Part shown: positions 25,307 through 35,899 of the stretch, in pieces
Numbering within the stretch: position 1 is the first letter of the stretch
How the letters are laid out: each line of letters begins with the position of its first letter
DNA from: Magnetospirillum sulfuroxidans
Lineage (GTDB): Bacteria; Pseudomonadota; Alphaproteobacteria; Rhodospirillales; Magnetospirillaceae
Assembly: GCF_018224925.1 (NCBI RefSeq)
Contig: NZ_JAGTUF010000001.1
Location: forward strand, 558,001-622,000
Reading direction: 5' to 3'
DNA: 64,000 nt
Translations under genes and position numbers: made by a program
Notes under the pieces: model-generated
The model's database searches: none
What the model was told of the DNA's origin: nothing
What the model saw: only the letters and a program-made list of their open reading frames with translations

Positions 25307-26096
25307 CCTCGAAGCCGGGTGTGCACAGCGAACGGGACGAATCATCGCGAATGAATTCGATGACTTCCATCACTGCGGCGTTGTTTTGAAACTGCTCCGA
25401 GACATCGGCCAAGCGTTCCTGAAGCGTGCCTTCCGGCCCGAACAGCAGGCGATAGGCGTTGCGCAGGCTGTGAATCTCGTCGCGGGAAAACCCTCGGCGC
25501 TTCAAGCCGACGATATTGAGACCGTTCAGATGGGCGCGATTGCCGATAACCATGCCGAAGGGAATGATGTCAGCCTCGACCCCGGACATGCCGCCGACCA
25601 TGGCGTGCTTGCCGATGCGCACGAATTGATGCACCGCCGACAACCCGCCCAGAAAGGCATACTCGCCGACCATCACATGACCGGCCAAGGTGGCGTTGTT
25701 GGCCATGATGACGTTATTGCCCAAGATACAATCATGAGCGACGTGAGCACTGGCCATGAACAGGCAATTATCGCCGACGCGGGTGATCATGCCGCCGCCT
25801 TCGGTCCCCGGCTGCATGGTCACATATTCACGGATCTGGTTGTTGCTGCCGATTTCCAGCGTCGACGGCTCGCCGTGATATTTCAGATCCTGCGGCTGAT
25901 GGCCGATGGAAGCGAAGGGGAAAATCCGGGTGCCTTCGCCAATGGTGGTGCGACCTTCGACCACCACATGCGACAGCAATTCGACGTTTTCGCCCAAACG
26001 GACATGCGGCCCGACAACGCAGAACGGGCCGATGGAAACCGATCCGGCGATATCCGCCTGGGGATCGACTATGGCGGTGGGATGAATATTGGGCAT
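25296..26096 (-). CDS. lpxA: UDP-N-acetylglucosamine acyltransferase LpxA
   Basis: 266 residues, a left-handed beta-helix built of hexapeptide repeats over about residues 1-185 and a helical C-terminus. It adds a 3-hydroxyacyl chain from ACP to UDP-GlcNAc, the first step of lipid A synthesis. The catalytic His is in SAHVAHDCILGN, and the GGLSAVHQFVRIGKHAMVGG segment is characteristic. The ATG overlaps the fabZ stop by one base (TGATG). Confidence 0.97.
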   Translation of the reverse strand: MPNIHPTAIVDPQADIAGSVSIGPFCVVGPHVRLGENVELLSHVVVEGRTTIGEGTRIFPFASIGHQPQDLKYHGEPSTLEIGSNNQIREYVTMQPGTEGGGMITRVGDNCLFMASAHVAHDCILGNNVIMANNATLAGHVMVGEYAFLGGLSAVHQFVRIGKHAMVGGMSGVEADIIPFGMVIGNRAHLNGLNIVGLKRRGFSRDEIHSLRNAYRLLFGPEGTLQERLADVSEQFQNNAAVMEVIEFIRDDSSRSLCTPGFEDGK

Positions 26097-26566
26097 CAGT
26101 TGTCCAGAATCATGGCGGCATAGGTGGCTTCGGCCATCAAGGTCTCACCGACCTTGGCCTCGGCGCGGAACTTCCACACGTTACCACGCGAGCGCTCTTT
26201 GAACACGTGAACCGACAACTGATCCCCCGGCCCCACCGGCTTGCGAAAACGGGCGCTGTCGACGCTCATGAAATAAACCAGTTTGCCTTCGGCCGACGGG
26301 CCCAAGGTTTCCACCACCAGCACAGCGGCGGTCTGCGCCATGGATTCGATGATCAGAACACCGGGCATGACCGGACGCTGGGGGAAATGGCCCTGGAAGA
26401 ACGGCTCGTTGATGGTGACGTTCTTGATCCCGATGGCGCTGACATTGGGGATGATCCCGATCACCTTATCGACCATCAGGAACGGATATCGGTGCGGAAT
26501 CATTTCCATGATCCGATTGATATCAATCGCCTTCCCGGTCTCGGTTTCGTTCACCATGCTGTCCAT
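26096..26566 (-). CDS. fabZ: 3-hydroxyacyl-ACP dehydratase FabZ
   Basis: 156 residues, hot-dog fold. Dehydrates 3-hydroxyacyl-ACP in fatty-acid synthesis and so competes with LpxA/LpxD for the same substrate, which explains its place among the lpx genes. The catalytic His is in [11 protein letters not shown] and the Glu in [14 protein letters not shown]. The start at 26566 is supported by AAGGAAG eight bases upstream; the longer open frame to 26677 overlaps lpxD and is unlike the family. Confidence 0.96.
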   Translation of the reverse strand: MDSMVNETETGKAIDINRIMEMIPHRYPFLMVDKVIGIIPNVSAIGIKNVTINEPFFQGHFPQRPVMPGVLIIESMAQTAAVLVVETLGPSAEGKLVYFMSVDSARFRKPVGPGDQLSVHVFKERSRGNVWKFRAEAKVGETLMAEATYAAMILDN

Positions 26567-26594
26567 CCTGTGCTTCCTTGAATGCTGATCTTTT

Positions 26595-27614
26595 TCAACG
26601 CTTGGTCCGCGCCATCTTACCCAGAATGACCGATTGGCGCAGCCATTCCAGGCGCGGCACCGCCGGATAGCCGCCATAGGTCTGTCCCGCCGGAACGTCG
26701 CCGATAACCCCGGCCTGCGCGGCGATCTTGGCGCCGGAACCGATCTTTAGATGGCCGGCAAAACCAGATTGCCCACCCGCGGCGACAAAGTCACCGAACT
26801 GAGTAGAGCCGGAAATGCCGACCTGGGCGACAACGACGCAGCCTCGGCCCAATTGGACGTTGTGACCGATTTGCACCAGATTGTCGATCCAGCAACCATC
26901 ACCGATCACCGTATCCGGGCCGGCGCCACGGTCGATCGTGGTGTTGGCGCCGATTTCCACATTGTTGCCGATAACCACCCGGCCCAATTGCGGCACCTTA
27001 AGGTGCCCTTGCACCCCCATGGCAAAGCCGAAACCATCCTGGCCGATACGGGCGCCGGGATAGATGTTCACCTTGGCGCCGATCAGCGCGCATTGAATGG
27101 TGGCGTTGGCGCCGATGGCGCCGTCGGCGCCGATGACCACGCCGGCACCGATCACCGCATGGGATCCAATCCGGCAGCGATCGCCGATTTCAGCCCCGGC
27201 ACCAATAATGACGCCATGATCGATCCAGCAATCGGCACCAATGCGGGCGCTGCCATCCACATGAGCCGAAGGCGAAATCCAGGCAACCGGCGCCGGGCTG
27301 GGATAGAAGGTCTGGGCGACCATGGCATAGGCGCGGTACGGATCCTTGGACAACAGCAACGCCGTCCCCGCCGGTCCACGCTCGGCCAGATCGGGGTGAA
27401 CAATCACCGCCCCGGCGGCGGTCGCGGCAAAGGCGCTGACATATTTTCGGTTGTCGAGAAAGCTGATCTGATCGGTGGAAGCGCCCTCAAGCGCGGCGAC
27501 ATCGCTGATCACCTTGCCGGCATCGGCACCGGCCGACAATTCCGCTCCGCAGATTTCAGCCAATTGCCCCAGGGTGAACGGCCCCGCGACCTGAAAAAAC
27601 CGAGGATCGGCCAT
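26595..27614 (-). CDS. lpxD: UDP-3-O-acylglucosamine N-acyltransferase LpxD
   Basis: 339 residues: an N-terminal uridine-binding domain (about 1-100) followed by a hexapeptide-repeat beta-helix (about 105-310). Adds the second hydroxyacyl chain to the lipid A precursor. The segments [14 protein letters not shown], the catalytic-His region [15 protein letters not shown] and [19 protein letters not shown] are diagnostic. Two bases separate it from the upstream skp gene. Confidence 0.97.
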   Translation of the reverse strand: MADPRFFQVAGPFTLGQLAEICGAELSAGADAGKVISDVAALEGASTDQISFLDNRKYVSAFAATAAGAVIVHPDLAERGPAGTALLLSKDPYRAYAMVAQTFYPSPAPVAWISPSAHVDGSARIGADCWIDHGVIIGAGAEIGDRCRIGSHAVIGAGVVIGADGAIGANATIQCALIGAKVNIYPGARIGQDGFGFAMGVQGHLKVPQLGRVVIGNNVEIGANTTIDRGAGPDTVIGDGCWIDNLVQIGHNVQLGRGCVVVAQVGISGSTQFGDFVAAGGQSGFAGHLKIGSGAKIAAQAGVIGDVPAGQTYGGYPAVPRLEWLRQSVILGKMARTKR

Positions 27615-27616
27615 AA

Positions 27617-28237
27617 TTATTTCTTTCCTTTGGCAGGCGCGCCTTCCGGTTGGCTGGGTTTTTCCACATCGGGAACCGGAAAGGGAACCGAACTCAACCG
27701 CTTGTTCAGGCGTTCGATGACGGTGTTGGTGATGTCCATGCGTTCGTCGTGCAGGAAGACATGCTGCTTATGCAGCACCAACCCCACCCCTTGTTCCGAG
27801 GCCACCTCGCTGGTGACGGCGACGACGGCTTTTTGCAATTCATTGCTGGCCGCCGCGCTGGACTTGTCCAAAGCCCGCACCGCCCCTTGATATTGCCGTT
27901 GGAATTCGGCAACACGGGAATTCAAGGCGCGAACCTTTTCCTGGAACACCTCGGCCGGCAACGACGTTCGCTGCTGAGCCAGTTCTTTTTCCGAGACCTG
28001 CAATTGCTTACGCGCCGTCTCGAATTCATTGTTGAAGGTCTGCTGATAACGCTCGCGCTCGGCCACAACCGCCTTCCCGGCCAGACTTTCACGCTGGATC
28101 CGGTTGGCATCGACGACGACGATGACCGTCGGCGTGTTGGCGCCGCTGCGGGCTGGCGGATTTTCGGCCAGCGCCGCAGAAGACAACACCATGCAGACCA
28201 AACCCGCCGCGAAGCGGATGGCCCTGAAATCGGCCAT
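27617..28237 (-). CDS. skp: OmpH/Skp-family periplasmic chaperone
   Basis: 206 residues with a signal peptide ([18 protein letters not shown]). The body (about 45-160) is a long charged helical coiled coil, the tentacles of the Skp trimer, rich in Gln/Arg/Glu. Skp holds unfolded outer-membrane proteins on their way to BamA, encoded just upstream. A Pro-rich, Lys-ended tail of about 20 residues is slightly longer than usual. One base separates it from bamA. Confidence 0.92.
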   Translation of the reverse strand: MADFRAIRFAAGLVCMVLSSAALAENPPARSGANTPTVIVVVDANRIQRESLAGKAVVAERERYQQTFNNEFETARKQLQVSEKELAQQRTSLPAEVFQEKVRALNSRVAEFQRQYQGAVRALDKSSAAASNELQKAVVAVTSEVASEQGVGLVLHKQHVFLHDERMDITNTVIERLNKRLSSVPFPVPDVEKPSQPEGAPAKGKK

Positions 28238-28238
28238 C

Positions 28239-30521
28239 CTAGAACCTCGTGCCGAAATTGAAGTGGAAGAACTCGTCTTCGTCGAACGATTCCTTCAACA
28301 CCGGCACAGCCAGATCAAGAGCGACCGGCCCCATGGGCGATTTCCACGTTACGCCCACGCCAACCGAGGCACGCAAGGAACTGGCCTGATTGATGGAGGA
28401 GGAATTGGGGTAATCCTCGGTCGGGCCAATGGCGCCGAAATCAGTGAAGACCTGGCCGGCGAAACCCAATTCTTCCGGCAATCCCAGCGGGAATTTCATC
28501 TGCACCGATCCGGTAGCCTGCCACAAGCCACCCAAGGCGTCATCCGAACTCTTGTCGCGCGGGCTGACACCCGAGCTGGCGAAACCGCGCAGGGAATCAC
28601 CGCCAAGGAAATAACGTTCGGTAATCCGCACTTTTTCGTCGCCAAAGCTGGAAATCATGCCGGCGGTGCCGCTGACGCCCAACACCACCTGCTCATCCAG
28701 CATGAAATACTGGGCGCCGCTGATGTTATTGCGAATCCACTTCTGGGTCCCGCCGAAACCGGCCAGTTCATTGTTCAGCTTGATGACATAACCTTCCGTC
28801 GGCTCCAGCTTGCTGTCGCGGTAATCCCACGTCAGAGTTTGCTGGATCGACGAGGTGACCGAGCTTCCCATTTGTTCGCGAACGAAGATGGAGGCATTGT
28901 TATCAACGTTTTCAACCTTGTCGCGCTTAAGCTGATAGCGCAAATCCTGGCGCAGGTTGTCGTTGATGTAATAGCCCGTGCGCATGGCCACGCCCATGGT
29001 GCTGTGATCATACGAGCTTTCGCTTTGCAACTTACGGGTCAGGGCGAAGATATCAGCGCCAGCCGACAGCTTTCGATCGAGAAAATAAGGCTCGGTGAAC
29101 GACAGCTCGGTGCTGGTGCGGCGCGTGCCCAACGAAGCCGAGAGCTTGAGATCCTGCCCCTTGCCCAACAGATTGCGTTCGCGAATGGAAGCCTCGACCA
29201 AGGGACCGACCACGGTCGACCAGCCGACACCGAAAGACAACTCGCCCGTGGATTTTTCCTGCAAATCGACCTTGACGATCGTGCGGTCAGGGGCGGTTTC
29301 CGACGGCACATTGGTGACTTCGGCTTTGTCGAAGAAGCCCAAATCCTTGATGCGCTGACGCGAGCGGCGCAACTTGGCGGTGTTGAAGGCATCGCCCTCC
29401 ACCAAGCGGAATTCACGCCGGATCACCTTGTCCAAGGTGCGGACATTGCCGGTGATGTCGATGCGCTCGACATAGACGCGGGGGCCTTCCTTGACGTCAT
29501 AGGTGATGTTGATCACCTTGTTATCAGGGTCACGGCTGACCTGCGGCCGCACATCGACGAAGGCGAAGCCCTTCGACCCAAGGGAATCCGTCAAATTCTG
29601 GACGATGTCTTCGACTTGATCGGCGTTGTACCACTCACCCGGAACGCTGGTCAGCATCGGGTTGAGCTCGTTCGAATCCAGGTCGCGCAGGTTGGCGTTG
29701 ATGGTCGCGTTGCCAAATTTATAGCGCTCGCCCTCTTCCACCGTGAAGGTCAGGAAGAAGCCGCCGCGATCCGGGGTCAGTTCGGCGACGCCGGAAACCA
29801 CGCGGAAATCGGCGAAGCCGTGCTTGAGGTAATAGCGGCGCAGCAATTCGCGATCATAGGTCAGACGGTCGGGATCATAGGTGTCGTCCGACGACAAAAA
29901 GCGATACCAACGTTCTTCCTTGGTCGACAGCACCTCACGCAGACGCGAATCGCGATAAAAGCGATTGCCGACAAAATTGATGCGCTTGACGTAAGTGGGC
30001 TCGCCTTCGGTGATCTCATAGGCCAAGTCGACGCGGTTTTGCTCGAGTTGGATCAGCTTGGGCTCGACCGTGGCGGCGAAGCGGCCGTTGCGGCGATAAA
30101 GGTCAAGGATGCGCTTGACGTCGTTTTGCACCTTGCTGCGGGTATAGACGACGCGCGGCCGCAGCTGGGTTTCTTGCTCCAGTTGCTCGTCCTTGATGCG
30201 CTTGTTCCCTTCAAAGGCGATGCGGTTGATGATGGGATTTTCCACCACGCGAACCACCAGCGCCTCGCCCTCCTGACGGATGGCGACATCGGCGAACAAG
30301 CCGGTGTTGAACAAGGTCTTGAGCGAACGGTCGATGCGCTCGGCGTTATAGGGATCGCCTTCGGCGATGGCCATATAGGATTTGACCGTCTCCACCTCGA
30401 CGCGCTGGGTGCCCTGCACGACGATCTGCCGAACGGTGCCGGCATTCTGCGCCCAAGCCGGCGCTATGGCCGACAACAAAAGCGCGATCAGCACCGCGGT
30501 GTTACGTAACAAACCCATCAA
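28239..30521 (-). CDS. bamA: Outer-membrane protein assembly factor BamA
   Basis: 760 residues: signal peptide (NTAVLIALLLSAIAPAWAQ), five POTRA domains over about 25-420 (VRQIVVQGTQRVEVETVKSY starts the first) and a C-terminal 16-strand barrel (about 430-760). The RGF motif of loop 6 is in GGDSLRGFASSG, and the protein ends in an aromatic Phe strand (FHFNFGTRF). It is the core of the machine that inserts beta-barrel proteins, including the inverse-autotransporter-like protein at 2257-3846. Confidence 0.97.
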   Translation of the reverse strand: MMGLLRNTAVLIALLLSAIAPAWAQNAGTVRQIVVQGTQRVEVETVKSYMAIAEGDPYNAERIDRSLKTLFNTGLFADVAIRQEGEALVVRVVENPIINRIAFEGNKRIKDEQLEQETQLRPRVVYTRSKVQNDVKRILDLYRRNGRFAATVEPKLIQLEQNRVDLAYEITEGEPTYVKRINFVGNRFYRDSRLREVLSTKEERWYRFLSSDDTYDPDRLTYDRELLRRYYLKHGFADFRVVSGVAELTPDRGGFFLTFTVEEGERYKFGNATINANLRDLDSNELNPMLTSVPGEWYNADQVEDIVQNLTDSLGSKGFAFVDVRPQVSRDPDNKVINITYDVKEGPRVYVERIDITGNVRTLDKVIRREFRLVEGDAFNTAKLRRSRQRIKDLGFFDKAEVTNVPSETAPDRTIVKVDLQEKSTGELSFGVGWSTVVGPLVEASIRERNLLGKGQDLKLSASLGTRRTSTELSFTEPYFLDRKLSAGADIFALTRKLQSESSYDHSTMGVAMRTGYYINDNLRQDLRYQLKRDKVENVDNNASIFVREQMGSSVTSSIQQTLTWDYRDSKLEPTEGYVIKLNNELAGFGGTQKWIRNNISGAQYFMLDEQVVLGVSGTAGMISSFGDEKVRITERYFLGGDSLRGFASSGVSPRDKSSDDALGGLWQATGSVQMKFPLGLPEELGFAGQVFTDFGAIGPTEDYPNSSSINQASSLRASVGVGVTWKSPMGPVALDLAVPVLKESFDEDEFFHFNFGTRF

Positions 30522-30564
30522 CGCCCCCTTCCCAATCCACCCATTCCCCTGGGCAGTTGCGAAA

Positions 30565-31695
30565 TCAAGAGAACAACCGCTTTATGGCGTCCCAGGCCGG
30601 CAACGATACGATATCGTTACGGGTCGCGAAGACCATCAAGGCCAATACCAGAAACAGCCCGATTCGGAAACCATATTCTTGTGCCTTCTCGCCCAAGGGC
30701 CTACCAAGGATGGCCTCGAAAGCATAAAAGACCAAGTGTCCACCATCTAATATCGGGATTGGGAACAGATTGATCAGCCCCAGATTGAGCGACAGCATAA
30801 TCACATAAAAGGCGACGCTCGCCACGCCCAATTGTGCCGCTTCGCCGGCGCCCTTGGCGATACGGATCGGCCCCCCCAGCTCATCACTGTCGCGGGAACC
30901 ACTGATCATCTGCCCGATGCCGACAAAAGTCGCCGAAATCATCGTCCCGGTTTCGCGCACGGCCAGCACCAGGGCGGTGCCGGGGCCATGGGTGACGATA
31001 CGGGTGCTGGCGCTGTCGGCGGCGATGCCCAGGACCGGCACCTTTTCCATATCGCCGAACATGCCCTTGCGTTCGACGATACGCGGCTGCGCCACCAGTT
31101 CCACCTGCTGGCCGTTGCGGTCGATCCGCAAGGTTAGCGGCTTGTCGATATCCAGACGGACGATGCGCTGAATGTCTTGGAACCGTTCGACCGAACTGCC
31201 ATTGGCGATGACGATACGGTCGCCGGCTTGCAATCCAGCCTGCTCGGCGGCGCTATCGGGCAGCACCTGACCGACCACCGGCTCGGTCACCGGCTGGCCC
31301 AGGACCATGAACATCACGGCCAGACCGACGATGGCGAAAATGAAATTGGCGGCCGGACCGGCAAAGACGATGGCGGCGCGCTGACCAACCCGCTTGTGGC
31401 GGAAGCTGACGGCCATTTCCTCGGCGTTCATCGGCCGCGGATCGCCGGTGGCCGAAGCCGCGTCGGCGTCGCCGAACATCTTCACATAGCCCCCCAGGGG
31501 CAACAGACTGAAGCGCCAGCGCGTGCCGCTGCGGTCGTTGAATCCCCAGATCTCGGGGCCAAAACCGATGGAAAACACCTCGACCTTGACGCCGTTCCAG
31601 CGGGCTACCAAGTAGTGGCCCAATTCATGGACGAACACCACCACGGTCAAAATACCGAAGAAAACGACGATATAGTTCCAGAAAAATTCCATCAC
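30565..31695 (-). CDS. rseP: Site-2 intramembrane metalloprotease RseP
   Basis: 376 residues. The zinc-binding HELGH motif is at residues 23-27 in the first membrane helix; the second metal ligand is in LNLGLINLFPIPILDGGHL near the C-terminus. One recognisable PDZ domain lies between (about 120-220, QVLPDSAAEQAGLQAGDRI). Cuts membrane anti-sigma factors in envelope stress and removes leftover signal peptides. Normally located between dxr and bamA, as here. Confidence 0.96.
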   Translation of the reverse strand: MMEFFWNYIVVFFGILTVVVFVHELGHYLVARWNGVKVEVFSIGFGPEIWGFNDRSGTRWRFSLLPLGGYVKMFGDADAASATGDPRPMNAEEMAVSFRHKRVGQRAAIVFAGPAANFIFAIVGLAVMFMVLGQPVTEPVVGQVLPDSAAEQAGLQAGDRIVIANGSSVERFQDIQRIVRLDIDKPLTLRIDRNGQQVELVAQPRIVERKGMFGDMEKVPVLGIAADSASTRIVTHGPGTALVLAVRETGTMISATFVGIGQMISGSRDSDELGGPIRIAKGAGEAAQLGVASVAFYVIMLSLNLGLINLFPIPILDGGHLVFYAFEAILGRPLGEKAQEYGFRIGLFLVLALMVFATRNDIVSLPAWDAIKRLFS

Positions 31696-31702
31696 GTCCC
31701 GA

Positions 31703-32869
31703 TCAGGTTCGTTTGTTGATCAGCGCCTGCGCACAAACCCGCGCCTCGCCGTCTTGCGCCAAGACATCGGCGATGCTGCCGAGGCCAACCGGGCTGAGGC
31801 TTTGCAGGGTCTGGTCGACGATCTCGGCGATATTCAAGAAGCCGATGCGGCCGGCCAGAAAAGCGGCGACCGCTTCTTCGTTGGCGGCATTGAGGACAGT
31901 AGGTGCCGACCCACCGCTTTGCAAGGCTGCCCGCGCCAGGGCCAAGGCCGGAAAACGGATCGGATCGGGGGCTTCGAAGGTCAAGGTGGCGATGGCCGCC
32001 AGATCCAGCTTGGGCGCCGGCGAACTGATCCGCCGCGGCCAGCCCAAGGCATAGGCGATGGGGGTGCGCATGTCGGGACTGCCCAATTGCGCCAGCACCG
32101 AACCATCGGCATAAGCGACCATGGAATGAATAACCGATTGCGGATGGACCAGAATATCGATCTTATCCTCGGGCATGATGAACAGGTGGTGCGCTTCGAT
32201 CAGCTCCAGCCCTTTGTTCATCATCGAGGCCGAATCCACCGAAATCTTCGCCCCCATGGACCAATTGGGGTGAGCCACCGCCTGCGCCGGACTCATGGCC
32301 GCCATTTCGGCCAAGCTTTTTTGCCGGAACGGTCCGCCCGACGCGGTCAACACGATCTTGTCGATGGCGGCGCGCTGATCGGTCTCGAAAACCTGAAAAA
32401 TGGCCGAATGCTCGGAATCCACCGGCAACAAGGTGGCGCCATGGGCGGCGACTTCCGCCATCACCAGCGCCCCGGCGCATACCAGACTTTCCTTGTTGGC
32501 CAAGGCGACGACACAGCCACGGCGCACCGCTTCCAAGGTCGGGGCCAGACCGGCGGCGCCGACAATGGCCGCCATCACCCAATCGGCGGGCAGACGCGCC
32601 GCCTCGATCACCGCCTGCGCCCCAGCGGCGACCGCAATGCCGCTGCCATTCAGCAAGTCCCGCAGCAGCGGCAAGGCTGATTCATCGGCCAGGACCGCCA
32701 CGGCCGGGCGCAAGCGCAACGCCTGCTCCGCCAGCAAGCGGGCGCTGGTATTGGCGACCAAGGCTTGTGTGCGGTACAGATCGGGGCGAGCTTCGATCAA
32801 TTCGACCGTGTTGCGGCCAATGGAACCCGTCGATCCCAAAATGGTGACGGTTCGCCTTGTGTCGCTCAT
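31703..32869 (-). CDS. dxr: 1-deoxy-D-xylulose 5-phosphate reductoisomerase
   Basis: 388 residues. NADPH-dependent second step of the MEP pathway to isoprenoid precursors, which feed undecaprenyl phosphate (uppS next door) and hopanoids (hpn genes at 50601). The N-terminal Rossmann element is TILGSTGSIGRNT; the metal and substrate region includes ANKESLVCAG, PVDSEHSAIFQ and TASGGPFR. The ATG at 32869 follows GAGGTGGG. Confidence 0.97.
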   Translation of the reverse strand: MSDTRRTVTILGSTGSIGRNTVELIEARPDLYRTQALVANTSARLLAEQALRLRPAVAVLADESALPLLRDLLNGSGIAVAAGAQAVIEAARLPADWVMAAIVGAAGLAPTLEAVRRGCVVALANKESLVCAGALVMAEVAAHGATLLPVDSEHSAIFQVFETDQRAAIDKIVLTASGGPFRQKSLAEMAAMSPAQAVAHPNWSMGAKISVDSASMMNKGLELIEAHHLFIMPEDKIDILVHPQSVIHSMVAYADGSVLAQLGSPDMRTPIAYALGWPRRISSPAPKLDLAAIATLTFEAPDPIRFPALALARAALQSGGSAPTVLNAANEEAVAAFLAGRIGFLNIAEIVDQTLQSLSPVGLGSIADVLAQDGEARVCAQALINKRT

Positions 32870-32879
32870 ACCCACCTCG

Positions 32880-33716
32880 TCACGACCACAACAATACCGC
32901 CTGGCCACTGGCCAGGGCGGCCAGGGCGACGGCGACAGCCGCCGCCAGCAAGCCATCAACCCGATCCAGCACACCGCCGTGACCGGGAATGATGGCGCTG
33001 GAATCCTTGACGTCGCAACGGCGCTTGACCCAGCTTTCCAGCAAATCGCCGGCTTGGGCGATCACCGCCAATACGGCGCTGCCAATGATCAAGGCGGGCA
33101 AGGTCGATACCCCCGACAGCCAAACGATTCCGGCCCCCGCGACCATGGCCGAAACCATGCCCCCCAGCAGGCCGGCCCAGGTCTTCTTTGGACTGACCGC
33201 CGGCATCAGCAACGGCCCGCCGATGGTGCGGCCGGCGGCATAGGCGCCGATATCCGTCGCCCAAACCAATAAGAACAGCCAGATGACGGTGATCAGACCG
33301 GTTTGCGGCTCTTGGCGCAGCCATACCAGCGCCACCGACGGCAGACCGGCATACAGCGCCCCCATTCCCGCCCACAGACGCGGCCGCTCGCCCGCAAGCG
33401 GCGCCATCGCCGCCGAGGCAATGGCGGCGGCGACCACCAGCAACACCGCCAAAGACGGCGAGTGCAGCGCCAACAAGGTGGCGATGGCGCAGCCAAAGGC
33501 GGCCACCCAACCGGCGACGGGAAAGCGCTTGACCACCATGCCATGCCATTCCCAGCACATGATGGCGGCGGCCACCGCCACCAGCATGGCAAAGGCCCAG
33601 CCGCCGTACCAGACCGCCGCCAGGGCCGGCGGCGCCATTACCAAGGCAGAGAGGATGCGGGTGCGCAGCACGACGGGATCAGCCGGGGGCGTTGCCGTAA
33701 CGGCGATCGCGACCAT
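32880..33716 (-). CDS. cdsA: Phosphatidate cytidylyltransferase CdsA
   Basis: 278 residues, about seven membrane helices. Makes CDP-diacylglycerol, the branch point of phospholipid synthesis. The family signature is at the C-terminus: [20 protein letters not shown], with the metal-binding Asp residues. The start is not certain: ATG 33716 overlaps uppS by 38 bases, while a GTG just after the uppS stop ([10 protein letters not shown]) would give a shorter protein that still keeps all helices. Confidence 0.93.
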   Translation of the reverse strand: MVAIAVTATPPADPVVLRTRILSALVMAPPALAAVWYGGWAFAMLVAVAAAIMCWEWHGMVVKRFPVAGWVAAFGCAIATLLALHSPSLAVLLVVAAAIASAAMAPLAGERPRLWAGMGALYAGLPSVALVWLRQEPQTGLITVIWLFLLVWATDIGAYAAGRTIGGPLLMPAVSPKKTWAGLLGGMVSAMVAGAGIVWLSGVSTLPALIIGSAVLAVIAQAGDLLESWVKRRCDVKDSSAIIPGHGGVLDRVDGLLAAAVAVALAALASGQAVLLWS

Positions 33717-34419
33717 GGAAGTCGCGCATGGCGTCCTCCAACTGGTCGCGGCCGAAATCGGGCCATAAGACATCGGAAAAGACGAATTCGGCGTAAGCCG
33801 ATTGCCACAGCAAGAAATTGGAAATGCGCTTTTCCCCCGAGGTGCGGATGACCAGATCGGGATCGGGAATGTCGGCGGTGAACAACCGCGCCGACAGCGC
33901 CTGTTCATCAATGGCATCGGCCTGAAGGGTGCCGGCCGCCACGGCGGCGGCCAAGTGGCGGGCCGCCGCGACGATTTCCTGGCGGCCCCCATAGGACAAG
34001 GCCAACACCAGGGTCAGGGCGGTGTTGCCAGCGGTCTTGGCCTCGGATTCATCGATCAGAGTGACGATATCGGGGCTCAGACGGCTGCGATCGCCGATGA
34101 TCCGCAGACGAATGCCGTTCTTGTGCAAATTGGAAACCTCGTTGCGCAAATACAGCCGCAACAAGCCCATCAGGTCGGTGACCTCGTTGGTGGGGCGTTT
34201 CCAGTTTTCAGACGAAAAGGCATAGAGGGTCAGATAGGAAATGCCCAACGCGCGCGCCGCCTCCACCGTCCGCCGCACGGCTTCGGCGCCGCGCTTGTGG
34301 CCGGCGGTGCGCGGCAACCCGCGGGCTTTGGCCCAACGACCGTTGCCGTCCATGATGATCGCCACATGGACGGGCGGCGGCGGTGAACCGGCAGGAGTGG
34401 GGGCAGTCTCCATCACCAT
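33679..34419 (-). CDS. uppS: Undecaprenyl diphosphate synthase UppS
   Basis: 246 residues, cis-prenyltransferase. Builds the C55 lipid carrier for peptidoglycan and O-antigen. The active-site start [18 protein letters not shown] holds the catalytic Asp; later SSENWKRP and the C-terminal [18 protein letters not shown] are also diagnostic. ATG 34419 follows the frr stop by one base; an in-frame ATG six bases on is equally possible. Confidence 0.97.
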   Translation of the reverse strand: MVMETAPTPAGSPPPPVHVAIIMDGNGRWAKARGLPRTAGHKRGAEAVRRTVEAARALGISYLTLYAFSSENWKRPTNEVTDLMGLLRLYLRNEVSNLHKNGIRLRIIGDRSRLSPDIVTLIDESEAKTAGNTALTLVLALSYGGRQEIVAAARHLAAAVAAGTLQADAIDEQALSARLFTADIPDPDLVIRTSGEKRISNFLLWQSAYAEFVFSDVLWPDFGRDQLEDAMRDFHGRDRRYGNAPG

Positions 34420-34420
34420 C

Positions 34421-34993
34421 TCAGACCTGCATGATTTCCTTTTCCTTATGGGCCAGGGTCTCATCAACCCTCTTGATGGTCTCGTCGGTCAAGCTCTGCA
34501 CTTCTTTTTCGTGCTTCTTGATCTCGTCTTCCGAGATATGGCCGTCCTTTTCCATCTTCTTCAAGGTGTCCATGCCATCACGGCGCACATTGCGAATGGC
34601 GACACGGGCCTGTTCGGCATACTTGCTGGCCACCTTTTGCAATTCCTTGCGCCGCTCTTCGTTCAGCGGCGGAATCGGCACCCGCACCAACTGGCCGTCG
34701 GTCTGCGGGTTCAGACCCAGGCCAGCGTCACGGATGGCTTTTTCCACCGCCTTGACTTGGCCCTTGTCCCACACCTGCACGGTCAGCATGCGCGGTTCCG
34801 GCACGCCGATGGTGCCGCATTGGGTCAGCGGCATGGTCTGGCCGTAGGCCTCGACCACCACCGGTTCCAGCAGCGACGCGGCGGCACGGCCGCTGCGCAG
34901 ACCGGAAAATTCCTTTTTCAGCACTTCCACCGTGTTGTCCATGCGGTGGGCGACGTCCTTCTTGAGATCGCTCCAAGTGGTCGGTGCGGACAC
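34421..34993 (-). CDS. frr: Ribosome recycling factor
   Basis: A 190-residue two-domain protein (three-helix bundle plus alpha/beta domain) that splits terminated ribosomes with EF-G. The family elements are [39 protein letters not shown] and [16 protein letters not shown]. Three bases after pyrH, in the usual tsf-pyrH-frr order. Confidence 0.98.
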   Translation of the reverse strand: MSAPTTWSDLKKDVAHRMDNTVEVLKKEFSGLRSGRAAASLLEPVVVEAYGQTMPLTQCGTIGVPEPRMLTVQVWDKGQVKAVEKAIRDAGLGLNPQTDGQLVRVPIPPLNEERRKELQKVASKYAEQARVAIRNVRRDGMDTLKKMEKDGHISEDEIKKHEKEVQSLTDETIKRVDETLAHKEKEIMQV

Positions 34994-34996
34994 GGC

Positions 34997-35722
34997 TCAA
35001 CCCCCTTCGTTGATAATGGTGAAACGCCCACGCCCCAACACCACCTCGGCGAAGGCCTTGTCGGTATGCATGTCGAAGACGACGATGGGCACGTTGTTTT
35101 CCCGGCACAGGGAAATGGCCGACGCGTCCATGACCGCCAGATCATTGGCGAGCACGTCATGGAAGGTCAAGGTGTCGTAGCGCACCGCGTCTTTGACCTT
35201 TTTCGGATCGGCGGAATAGACGCCATCGACCTGCGACGCCTTAAGCAGGGCATCGCAGCCCATCTCGACCGCGCGCAAAGCGGCGGCGGTATCGGTGGTG
35301 AAGAACGGATTGCCGGTGCCGGCGGCGAAAATCACCACCCTGCCCTTTTCCAGATGGCGAATCGCCTTGCGCCGGATAAAGGACTCACACACCGACGGCA
35401 TGGGAATAGCGGATTGCACGCGGGTATCGATGTTGCGCGCTTCCAGCGCATTTTGCAGCGCCAAGGCGTTCATCACCGTGGCCAGCATGCCCATGTTGTC
35501 GGCCGCCGCCCGTTCCATGCCCTTGGCGGCGCCGGACAAGCCGCGAAAGATATTGCCGCCACCGACGACGCAACAGACGTCAACCCCGAGGTCGCGAACC
35601 GATTGAACCTCGGCGGCGATACGGTCGATGGTGGTGATGTCCAACCCGAACTCTCGGTCTCCCATGAGACCTTCACCCGAGATCTTGAGGAGAACGCGGC
35701 GAAACTTGGCGTCGCTGGCCAT
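34997..35722 (-). CDS. pyrH: Uridylate kinase PyrH
   Basis: 241 residues, hexameric UMP kinase of the amino-acid-kinase fold. Segments [13 protein letters not shown] (phosphate loop), [10 protein letters not shown], and [20 protein letters not shown] (nucleotide binding) identify it. ATG at 35722 was chosen over the longer open frame to 35797 because homologues begin close to the [10 protein letters not shown] strand. Likely expressed with frr and uppS. Confidence 0.97.
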   Translation of the reverse strand: MASDAKFRRVLLKISGEGLMGDREFGLDITTIDRIAAEVQSVRDLGVDVCCVVGGGNIFRGLSGAAKGMERAAADNMGMLATVMNALALQNALEARNIDTRVQSAIPMPSVCESFIRRKAIRHLEKGRVVIFAAGTGNPFFTTDTAAALRAVEMGCDALLKASQVDGVYSADPKKVKDAVRYDTLTFHDVLANDLAVMDASAISLCRENNVPIVVFDMHTDKAFAEVVLGRGRFTIINEGG

Positions 35723-35837
35723 TGTGCCCCCAAAAGCCTGGATTGTTGGTGTCCCGACTGGTGCCGGGCCGTTTGCCGGGTGGCGATCATACACCATTCC
35801 ACCCGCCTGTCTCCCCTGATGTGGTCAGAGGCGAAAA

Positions 35838-35867
35838 CCGCCGCCAGAGAATACTCCCTGGCGGCGG
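35838..35867 (-). terminator. Terminator hairpin behind tsf
   Basis: Ten-base perfect stem, CCGCCGCCAG (35838-35847) with CTGGCGGCGG (35858-35867), ten-base loop. Read on the minus strand it is followed by TTTTCG. It lies between tsf and pyrH, so the pyrH cluster probably has its own promoter in 35723-35837 or depends on read-through. Confidence 0.7.
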
Positions 35868-35899
35868 CGGTAAACCGGAAATCAAGAATTCCCGCGAAA

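Noticed and set aside
28104-30509. 801-codon open frame antisense to bamA
   Set aside because: A mirror of a certain gene; low-complexity Ala/Gly/Gln composition and no signal, domain or ribosome site.
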